Assembly: GCA_959019945.1 (NCBI GenBank)
Contig: CAUEQD010000004.1
Location: 77,404-141,403 of the forward strand
DNA length: 64,000 nt
Source: an uncultured Collinsella sp.
GTDB lineage: Bacteria; Actinomycetota; Coriobacteriia; Coriobacteriales; Coriobacteriaceae
Reading direction: 5' to 3'
The position numbers were made by a program, and so were the translations under genes. Positions 57,356 to 64,000 of this stretch are shown here, one piece after another; position 1 is the stretch's first letter, and each line of letters starts with the position of its first letter. The notes below the pieces were generated by a model that saw only the letters and a list, made by a program, of their open reading frames with translations, made no database searches and had not been told where the DNA came from.

Positions 57356-59098
57356 CTAAATCACCGGGATATACCGTGACAAATACTCCTTGAGCGCCGG
57401 GTCACATACATAAAGAAACGTTCCCAGCATGCCACGCGTCATGAGGACATAGTAGGCGTTGACGATGATCTTTCGTAGGTCGTCGTCGCTTGCCTGTTTC
57501 TTTGCGACGGCATCTTTGAAATTCGCTTTGTTAACGCAGACAGCTCCTTTTTCGGCGTCGTAGTAAATGTCTGGTCCCAGAATGACGAAGCCGTAGTTGA
57601 GGTCGTAGCCCTGTACCGTGTGGATGCATCCGACCTCATTGACGGCGTTGGGGGAGTTGACCCAATCCTTTTGACTCGAGTTCCAACGTTTGGGGATACC
57701 CTCGATGACGATGTCAAACGCGTCTTTGTGTTTCTTCGTTTCCCACTTCCACGCAAAACCTGCCGTCATGCGGGATAGACCAACTTCTTCTTCCTTGGCT
57801 TGCTGCAGGGAACAGAATTCCTCAAATCGGTCGATGATTCCAAACTGGTATCTGGGAGCATCACTGTTCGGATCCCCGGCCCGCGAATCGTAAGGCTCCG
57901 ATGAAAAGAGTTCTTCGAACTTCATGCCGGCATGCATGTATGCCTTGTTGTCGAGTAGATCATATACAAAGTCGAGATACTCATCGCCGCCGCGTACTCG
58001 CATTTGGGTGCTCAAGTTGAATTCTTCGGTTTCAATTTTCGCTTCTTCGAGTTGGTTAAGTCGCCGCTCAAGACCGTCTCGATTGAGGCCGGATGCCCTG
58101 ACTTGCTGCTTGGGGTCATAGAACAGGTACGCCTTGTCGCAGCATTTGTATATCCAGTCAACCTGGTTGCTCGTGTGCGGAAGGCCGAGGCGATCGCAGG
58201 TGTTATAGAAGGCCTTGATGCCGGAGCCCATACTTAGATAATTACCCAGTCGATGTGCTTCGTCGACAAGTAGGATGTCATAACGATCATTTTTTGTGAC
58301 GTCACTGGGGCTCAAGATATCGCCAGGCTTTAACCCTGGAAGGAAATGCGTGAGTTTCCTGAGGGTCTTCTTTAGGGAATCCATGGGGGTGACAAAGCCG
58401 ACCCGCAGGCCGGAAAGGTTCGGCTCATTTTTGATTTTGAACATGAGACTGATGGCGAGGATTGTTTTGCCTGTTCCTGGCGCGCCGTTCACGACGGTTA
58501 TGCGCTCTTTCTTGGGCCCGCCGTGTTTAATGTCTTCATGCTCTTGCTCGAGCCGCCTGTAAATCGCCTCAATCGTTTCGTATTGATCGGGCGTGAGCGT
58601 TTTGAAGGGCGAGAATTTGAACAGGTCAGTGTTCTCGAGCTCTTCGATGGGGTGGATCGCATAGTTCTCTTCGCGAAGTTTCGACCAGAGGTCTCTGAAC
58701 TTCTGGCGATACTGGGGTCGCTCAAAATAATCGAACTGGGCATAGCCATTGTTGGCGTTGGTTACCTGGTATTTTTCGTCAGCGCAGAACAGCTCGATAA
58801 GTCGATTCTCAAACTCAAATGTTGCTGACTGATTGAAGGTCGGATTGTCAATCAGAAGGGTCCGGTCGAAGTCTTTGTCCACGTTTGCGGCGTGTTGCTT
58901 CATGCGGCGTCGATAATTGGTCGTTTGACCGATGTACGCCGTTTTGTTTTTGCTGTTGGTCAGGATGTAGAGAACAGGCCAGCTTTCGTCGTGGTGCGAC
59001 CCTGGATTTGGTGTGCTAAAGTCTTGCAGCGATTCGCTTGTCTCGAAGGGCTGGGGCAGGGGAAGCGTGTATTGCCGAAGGGCGAACTCGTTACTCAT
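57356..59098 (-). CDS. GIY-YIG nuclease / DUF2075 helicase fusion
   Basis: 580 aa. Residues about 40-110 carry a GIY-YIG domain (VLYILTNSKNKTAYIGQTT, Arg65, and E97 in FENRL). A DUF2075-type P-loop helicase follows: VNGAPGTGKT at 202-211, LLVDEAHRL at 276-284, STQMRVRGGDEYL, HTVQGYDLNYGFVILG and VLMTRGMLGT. Its start overlaps the end of the MazG-like gene by 8 nt. It converges with the Druantia-like run; it is probably a nucleic-acid-targeting defence enzyme. Confidence 0.85.
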   Translation of the reverse strand: MSNEFALRQYTLPLPQPFETSESLQDFSTPNPGSHHDESWPVLYILTNSKNKTAYIGQTTNYRRRMKQHAANVDKDFDRTLLIDNPTFNQSATFEFENRLIELFCADEKYQVTNANNGYAQFDYFERPQYRQKFRDLWSKLREENYAIHPIEELENTDLFKFSPFKTLTPDQYETIEAIYRRLEQEHEDIKHGGPKKERITVVNGAPGTGKTILAISLMFKIKNEPNLSGLRVGFVTPMDSLKKTLRKLTHFLPGLKPGDILSPSDVTKNDRYDILLVDEAHRLGNYLSMGSGIKAFYNTCDRLGLPHTSNQVDWIYKCCDKAYLFYDPKQQVRASGLNRDGLERRLNQLEEAKIETEEFNLSTQMRVRGGDEYLDFVYDLLDNKAYMHAGMKFEELFSSEPYDSRAGDPNSDAPRYQFGIIDRFEEFCSLQQAKEEEVGLSRMTAGFAWKWETKKHKDAFDIVIEGIPKRWNSSQKDWVNSPNAVNEVGCIHTVQGYDLNYGFVILGPDIYYDAEKGAVCVNKANFKDAVAKKQASDDDLRKIIVNAYYVLMTRGMLGTFLYVCDPALKEYLSRYIPVI

Positions 59099-59447
59099 GG
59101 TGGTCCGCCTTTCTGTATTCGCTGGAGCTGGTGTCGACGGGATAGCGCTCGCCGTTGCGTTTGAGTTTGGACGAGAGCGCCTTTGGGAGGTCGATTCCGT
59201 TTAGATCGGCGAAACGCAGGAGAAAGAGGAGCGTGTCAGCGACTTCGTCTTCGATGGCTTGGCGCTGATCAGGGTTATCGAACATTTCTGCAATGTGCTC
59301 GTCGCTCATAAAGCGGAAAAGCTGAAGGAGTTCGGAGGACTCTGTCGCTATGCCGATGGCAAGTTCCTTTGGAGTGTGATATTTGCGCCAATCGCGCACA
59401 TCACAAAAATCTCTGACTTGTTCCGTCATGGCAGTGAGCTTGTCCAT
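59091..59447 (-). CDS. MazG-like nucleotide pyrophosphohydrolase
   Basis: 118 aa. ELAIGIATESSELLQLFRF (ExxE) and IEDEVADTLLFLLRFAD (ExxD) are the paired metal-binding helices of the MazG/dCTPase all-alpha fold. It would hydrolyse (d)NTPs to monophosphates. Cotranscribed and translationally coupled with the GIY-YIG/DUF2075 gene. GAGG lies 8 nt before ATG 59447. Confidence 0.88.
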   Translation of the reverse strand: MDKLTAMTEQVRDFCDVRDWRKYHTPKELAIGIATESSELLQLFRFMSDEHIAEMFDNPDQRQAIEDEVADTLLFLLRFADLNGIDLPKALSSKLKRNGERYPVDTSSSEYRKADHHE

Positions 59448-59562
59448 TGTCCGTAACCTCCCTGATGTTCATTATTTTATTATGGCCGTATCTGGAGTTT
59501 ATTGCACATCAGTTGGGACGTGCGGTTTGTCCGGTCGCGATTGCCCGGTAGGAGGATTCACC

Positions 59563-59784
59563 GTGAAGATTGAAGTTGATGTAGACCAGCTGCGCGAGGG
59601 CTTGCTCGACTACGCGGGGAGCGCGGCTGGCGTGGGCTTTCCCGCTGCCATGCTCGACGTGATGGATATCGAGGACGAGTCGCCCCAAGAGCTCCTAGCC
59701 CGAGCCGAACGCGAAGGCCTCGACCTCCGCGACTTTGCCGTCGACGATGAGGGCGACGGCTGTGACACGGATGAGGACTGGTAG
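59563..59784 (+). CDS. Small acidic hypothetical protein
   Basis: 73 aa from GTG 59563 after GTAGGAGG. Sequence KIEVDVDQLREGLLDYAGSAAGVGFPAAMLDVMDIEDESPQELLARAEREGLDLRDFAVDDE is helical and very acidic, ending DTDEDW. No family recognised. Its strong ribosome-binding site and high-GC codon use suggest it is real. A further in-frame extension upstream has no start signal. Confidence 0.65.
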   Translation: MKIEVDVDQLREGLLDYAGSAAGVGFPAAMLDVMDIEDESPQELLARAEREGLDLRDFAVDDEGDGCDTDEDW

Positions 59785-59815
59785 CCGCGATTGAGCTTCA
59801 ACCCCATCCCCTTAA

Positions 59816-59886
59816 TAAGTTGCGGTGAAATAGGGACTGAAATGGCTGTTCAGAGGCCTATTCAATCCCTATTTCACCGCAACTTA
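59816..59886. repeat. TTGCGGTG palindrome, copy 4
   Basis: 21-bp perfect arms (59816-59836 with 59866-59886), the longest of the four copies. It lies between the convergent small acidic gene and the antiporter gene, as expected for a bidirectional terminator. Confidence 0.72.
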
Positions 59887-59899
59887 TGGGTGGGGATGG

Positions 59900-61501
59900 C
59901 TACGATGCCAGCGTGGCGATGACGGCTTCGTCGCCGGCGTATATGAGGGTGTTGCCATCGGGAATGATCGTTTGGCCGTCGCGCTTGAGCATCACCACGA
60001 TAAACGGGTGCTTGCCCTGCGGCACGTCGCGCAGGCGCTGACCGGCCAGGCGACCGTGGGGCGTCACGGTGACCTCGCGCAGCGTAACCTCGGCACGCTC
60101 TTCGAACGTTGGGGCGGCCATCACCAGAAGGTCGCCTTCCTCGATGACGGTATCGCCGTTGGGCAGTACCGGGTGCGCCCCGTCGCGCAGCACCAAGACC
60201 ACGAGCATGTCCGTCGCGCTGCCAATGTCCGCGAGCGAGCGTCCGGCAAATGGATGGCCCGCGCCCACCTTGAGCTTGACAAACGACATGCCGTTCTCGT
60301 CGCGGTAATCGTTAAACGTACGGCGCACGTCGCCTTCCGCGTCGATCATGTCGAGCTTCTTTGCCACCGCCGGTAGCAGCGAGCCCTGCACCACAATGCT
60401 CGACACGGCAATCACAAAGACGAGGTCAAACAGGTCGTGCCCACCGGGAACACCGGCCACCACGGCAAAGAGGCTAAACACGACCGAAGCCGCGCCGCGC
60501 AGACCCGCCCAGCTTACGAGCGCCACCTGGCGAGGGTTCGTCTTAAAGGGCGCCAACAGCAGGCTGACGGCGATGGGGCGGCTCACGAAGAGCATAAACG
60601 CCATGAGCGCCAGGCCGGGTAGCAACATTTGCGGCAGGCGTGCGGGCGTCACGAGCAGGCCGAGTAAGAAGAAGATCGTCATCTCGGCCATCTCGGTAAG
60701 GGTATCGAAGAAGTGCGCCATCTCGACCTTGCCGGTGATGTCGCTCGCGCCCAGAACAATACCTGCCAGGTATACAGCCAAAAAGCCGTTGCCGCCCAGG
60801 TAGCTCGGCAGCGCGTAGGCAACGATCGCCACGGCGAACAAAAAGATAGTCTGCGCGCCCTCGGCCGTTGCGTGTGCGCGCTCAATCAGACGGCTGGATG
60901 TCCAGCCGATGGCAAGGCCCAGCCCCACGCCCAGGATGATCTGCTTGGCCAGCAGCACGGGAATGTCGATGTTGCCGCCCGCCGCGAGGGTCGCGAGCAC
61001 CGCGGTGAGCATGTAGGCGACGGGGTCGTTGGAGCCCGATTCGACCTCGAGCAGCGAGTCGGTGCCGTCCCTCAGAGACAGGTTGTGCTCGCGCAGCACG
61101 CTAAAGACGCTTGCCGCATCGGTCGACGCCACGACCGAGCCCAGCAGCAGGCCGCCGATCCAGTCGAAGCCCAGCACAAAGTGGGCGAACATGCCGGTGA
61201 TGCCTGCGGTGATGACGACGCCGAGCGTGCTCAGCAACACCGCGGGCGCGGCGACGGGCTTGGCGCGGTCGATGTTGGTGTTAAAGCCGCCGTAGAACAT
61301 GATGAACAGCAGCGCCGTGCTGCAGACGGTTTCGGTGAGCGCATAGTCGCTAAAGTCGATATGCGCCGGGCCGTTGACGCCCAACAGCATGCCGAGCGCG
61401 ATAAAGATAAGCAGGGTGGGGAAGGGGAGCTTTTTGCCGACGGGTTTGATGGTCAGGCACAAAATGATGACGAGGCCGATAAAAAGAAGGATCTGGTTCA
61501 T
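59900..61501 (-). CDS. K+/H+ antiporter (CvrA/NhaP2-like) with two TrkA-C domains
   Basis: 533 aa. About 12 membrane helices of the CPA1 cation/proton exchanger family, with the exchange-site region SGSNDPVAYMLTAV. After residue ~385 two TrkA-C-like regulatory domains follow (KVGAGHPFAGRSLADIG... and TVTPHGRLAGQRLRDVP...IPDGNTLIYAGDEAVI). It should exchange K+ or Na+ for protons at the membrane. Confidence 0.92.
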   Translation of the reverse strand: MNQILLFIGLVIILCLTIKPVGKKLPFPTLLIFIALGMLLGVNGPAHIDFSDYALTETVCSTALLFIMFYGGFNTNIDRAKPVAAPAVLLSTLGVVITAGITGMFAHFVLGFDWIGGLLLGSVVASTDAASVFSVLREHNLSLRDGTDSLLEVESGSNDPVAYMLTAVLATLAAGGNIDIPVLLAKQIILGVGLGLAIGWTSSRLIERAHATAEGAQTIFLFAVAIVAYALPSYLGGNGFLAVYLAGIVLGASDITGKVEMAHFFDTLTEMAEMTIFFLLGLLVTPARLPQMLLPGLALMAFMLFVSRPIAVSLLLAPFKTNPRQVALVSWAGLRGAASVVFSLFAVVAGVPGGHDLFDLVFVIAVSSIVVQGSLLPAVAKKLDMIDAEGDVRRTFNDYRDENGMSFVKLKVGAGHPFAGRSLADIGSATDMLVVLVLRDGAHPVLPNGDTVIEEGDLLVMAAPTFEERAEVTLREVTVTPHGRLAGQRLRDVPQGKHPFIVVMLKRDGQTIIPDGNTLIYAGDEAVIATLAS

Positions 61502-61754
61502 GGATGGTGTCCGCTCCTGGGTGGTTGGCGTGGCACGGTTAGTTGTCTGCGGTTATTTGTACCCAAAGATGGTGGGTTTATGGGGTTGGATTGCGGGCGT
61601 GCGCGATATCGTCATAGACGGCTGCCGTCTTTGCCTCTGCTCGGAAACCCTTTCCAGCTTTATTGCAACGGAGTACAATGGGTAACGTTTAAGTTCAACT
61701 TGAAGTTTTAGTTGCGGCGCCGGGCTTTGGCCGCAATGCAAGGAGAGGCGTACC

Positions 61755-62594
61755 ATGGCGATCTATGTGACATCTGATGCTCACGGGCACGTGCGTGCGC
61801 TTGACGAGGCCCTGTCCAAGATTTCGTTGACGTCCGACGACACGCTGTACGTGTTGGGCGACATGATCGATCGCGGGCCCGATCCGGTCGGCGTTATTAA
61901 GCTCGTGCGCTCGCTGCCCAACGCCCGCGTGCTCAAGGGCAATCACGAGCAGATCATGCTCGATGCCATCATTGGCCAGGATCCGCTCGATGCCGAGACC
62001 TGGGATATCAACGGTGGCTGGACGACGCGCGAGCAGCTCAACGACATGGAATTTGACGCATACGAGGAGCTCGTGCGATGGATGGCCGCGCTGCCGCTCT
62101 ACGCGGTGGCCGAGACCGAGGAGCGCCCGTATCTGCTGGTACATGCTGGAATCGAGATGAAGGCGGCGCGCGCGTTTTTGCTTGAGCATGGCGTCGATTG
62201 TGCCGATGGCGTTGGAGCGGTGGGTGCCGATCGCGAGCTGCTGCAGCAGATGCTCGCGGTGCAGTCGGCCGATGACCTGCTGTGGATTCGTCACGGCTAT
62301 TGGGATGCGCCGACCGGGCTGCTTTCTGCCGAGGGCAAGGGTCCGGTCGTGGTGAGCGGCCACACGCCAACGGTGTCGCTCGGGCGTTATTGCGAGGTCG
62401 GTGGTCTTGCGGGGCTCGATGAGGAGTCGGGCCGCGGGCAGATCGTGCGCCTGGGCGGCGAGGATGCCGCCGGTGTGCCCGATCGCATCGACATCGACTG
62501 CGCTGCCGCCACCGGCTCCGAGTTCGGTCGCGTGGGCATCCTGCGGCTCGATGATGGGGCGGAGTTCTACGCGAATATTCGCCCCGGGGAATAA
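61755..62594 (+). CDS. Metallophosphoesterase (PrpA/ApaH-like serine/threonine phosphatase)
   Basis: 279 aa. YVTSDAHGHVRAL (DxH), LGDMIDRGPDPVGV (GDxxDRG), LKGNHEQIM (GNHE), LLVHAGIE and VVSGHTPT form the calcineurin-like dimetal site in order. It may dephosphorylate proteins or dinucleotides. ATG 61755 follows AAGGAGAGG. Confidence 0.9.
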   Translation: MAIYVTSDAHGHVRALDEALSKISLTSDDTLYVLGDMIDRGPDPVGVIKLVRSLPNARVLKGNHEQIMLDAIIGQDPLDAETWDINGGWTTREQLNDMEFDAYEELVRWMAALPLYAVAETEERPYLLVHAGIEMKAARAFLLEHGVDCADGVGAVGADRELLQQMLAVQSADDLLWIRHGYWDAPTGLLSAEGKGPVVVSGHTPTVSLGRYCEVGGLAGLDEESGRGQIVRLGGEDAAGVPDRIDIDCAAATGSEFGRVGILRLDDGAEFYANIRPGE

Positions 62595-62654
62595 CGGCGC
62601 AAGAGGTTGGCGCCAAAACATCGACGTTTCTTTCCCAATGTACCAAGGTGGGCG

Positions 62655-63977
62655 TTATACGCCGTATGGGTTGCGGTCGCGTTCGATGCGTTGGCGGATG
62701 TGGGCGTACTCGATAATCAGCAGCACCAGGAGTAGGGCCATGATGGCTAGGTAGCTTACCACAGCACCCATCAGACCCAGCAGCTTAATCAGGATCACCG
62801 GCAGCACCACGCTTACGGCGAAGCAGATCAGGTAGATCTTGGTGACGTCGCCGGCGTGGCGCAACACCGTGATGATGGCGTAGATAAAGTCGATTGCAGC
62901 GGTGATGCCGCCGGCGACAACCATAAGCAGTGCAAGCGTGCGGTAGCGCTCAAAGTTAAGGCCGTACATAAAGCTCATGATGGGGATGCCGGGGCCTGCC
63001 ATAAATGCGGCGCACGCTCCGGTGATGACCACGATCAGCGCCATAACAGCAACAATAATCAGGTCAAAGCGGCGACGTTTGCGCGGATTCGCCCAAATGC
63101 TCGACAGACGCAGGAGCTGCGGTTTATAGATAAATCCGATGCTCAGTAAAATAGCCTGCGCCGGAAAGAACAGGGCATTAAAGTACAGCTGATACTTATA
63201 GGCCAGCGTGCCTTCCATCACAAACTTGGGCATGCTCTCGATGAGGTTGAACAGGAACAGCGCGCCAAAGAGCGGGGCGCACTGGATAAACAGGTGGGCA
63301 GCCTCGCGCAGACTTATGCGGCGTGATTTTTCGGTTTCGAGCAGGGCGAGCGGGGCGGTGACAAGCACGAGCGAGGTAATGGCGGTGACACCCATGGCCA
63401 TGGCCGCGATGGGCATGCTGCGCGTGAGAAACAGTGCCACGCTAAAGACCGCGATGACACCGGCGGAACGCAGCGTTTGGCTCATGCCAGCCAAATAGAG
63501 CTTGTCGGCCTGCTGCAGGCGGCCCTCGTACACGTCGGCGATGCCGTCGATCACCTTATAGAGGTAGACACCCAGGCCGATCGTGGCCATCTGCGCATCG
63601 TAGCCGCGGGCGCTGCTGTACACCAGGCCGCATGCCAGCGCGAGCGCTCCGCAGAGCCAGCGGTTGAGCTGGTAGGAGGCGAAGGAGGTTTTTTCGTCGA
63701 TGTCCGAGACCTGAAAGTTGCGCACGCCGTAGTTGCACGCGATCATGATGAGCGTGCCGGTGACAAAGGCGATGGAGAACTTGCCGGCCTCCTCGGCGCC
63801 TACGAGCTGCGTCGACACAATGGTGAGCAGCGGAAACGCCATGCCCCATACGGCGGTGCCCAGGGTATTCCAAAGATAGTCACGACGGGTGGCGTGATCT
63901 TCGTACTCGGCTTCTTGCGTGGAGAAGCCGCCGCCGTAGACGGCGCCGAGCAGACGGTTCCACCAAGCGTTGACCAT
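62655..63977 (-). CDS. Polysaccharide flippase-like membrane protein (Wzx/MATE type)
   Basis: 440 aa from ATG 63977, but the frame is open to the right window edge, so the start may lie outside. About 12 membrane helices. The LGTAVWGMAFPLLTIVSTQLVGAEEAGKFSIAF start is typical of lipid-linked oligosaccharide exporters of the Wzx family. It is probably part of a surface-polysaccharide locus continuing to the right. Confidence 0.8.
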   Translation of the reverse strand: MVNAWWNRLLGAVYGGGFSTQEAEYEDHATRRDYLWNTLGTAVWGMAFPLLTIVSTQLVGAEEAGKFSIAFVTGTLIMIACNYGVRNFQVSDIDEKTSFASYQLNRWLCGALALACGLVYSSARGYDAQMATIGLGVYLYKVIDGIADVYEGRLQQADKLYLAGMSQTLRSAGVIAVFSVALFLTRSMPIAAMAMGVTAITSLVLVTAPLALLETEKSRRISLREAAHLFIQCAPLFGALFLFNLIESMPKFVMEGTLAYKYQLYFNALFFPAQAILLSIGFIYKPQLLRLSSIWANPRKRRRFDLIIVAVMALIVVITGACAAFMAGPGIPIMSFMYGLNFERYRTLALLMVVAGGITAAIDFIYAIITVLRHAGDVTKIYLICFAVSVVLPVILIKLLGLMGAVVSYLAIMALLLVLLIIEYAHIRQRIERDRNPYGV

Positions 63978-64000
63978 GCGGCGGACGGGGCCGGGCTTGC

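Overview
The window looks like a chromosome segment of a gut actinobacterium of the class Coriobacteriia, most likely Collinsella or a close relative. This is an inference from the high-GC coding sequence with G/C-ending codons, the queuosine, serine and phosphate housekeeping genes, and the style of the dispersed intergenic repeats; no rRNA marker is present. No rRNA, tRNA or CRISPR array was seen.

Layout. 1-10.2 kb is core: a methionyl-tRNA-synthetase-like protein (cut by the left edge), a DUF3267 membrane protein, queuosine genes queH, queA and tgt, a tail-anchored coiled-coil protein, an SDR oxidoreductase and a LOG-family protein. 10.2-14.6 kb is accessory: a DinJ/YafQ-type toxin-antitoxin pair, then a large primase-helicase of the TOTE-conflict type lying between two copies of one palindromic repeat, beside a 220-bp MITE-like element. 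14.6-24.7 kb is core: degV, two HAD phosphatases, an M20 dipeptidase, the pstSCAB phosphate importer and an ABC-F ATPase. 24.8-28.3 kb is metal homeostasis: a DtxR/MntR-type regulator and an ArsR / HMA protein / P-type ATPase operon with ArsR-like operator boxes.

28.6-35.9 kb holds one host gene (a putative endonuclease-domain protein) split by a 6.08-kb, lower-GC, Firmicutes-like insertion. The insertion carries a sigma-factor-like remnant, a BceAB-like ABC transporter, a response regulator with an internal stop codon and a BceS-like kinase. The flanking 5-bp repeat CCAAG and an exact in-frame reconstruction define the junctions. 36.2-46.4 kb is core again: a DEDDh exonuclease, a putative manganese/arsenic exporter, a YaiI/DUF188 protein, DUF308, a nitroreductase with an iron-box-like operator, two histidine phosphatases, a DUF1015-like protein, an M20 peptidase, serA and serC.

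47.1-59.4 kb is a defence island. A + strand run contains a small helix-hairpin-helix-like protein, a 934-aa protein and a very large DUF1998 helicase, resembling type III Druantia (DruH-DruE), followed by a NERD-nuclease/helicase fusion. The DUF1998 helicase has a single-base frameshift in a G5 tract. Convergent to it is a MazG-like pyrophosphohydrolase overlapping a GIY-YIG/DUF2075 helicase. 59.5-64 kb returns to core: a K+/H+ antiporter, a metallophosphoesterase and a polysaccharide flippase-like protein.

Four kinds of intergenic structured repeat recur: a long compound hairpin of about 117 nt (3 copies), a palindrome with the outer sequence TTGCGGTG...CACCGCAA at gene 3' ends (4 copies), GTAG-headed REP-like elements, and the MITE-like element. 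They are the least explained signals in the window.
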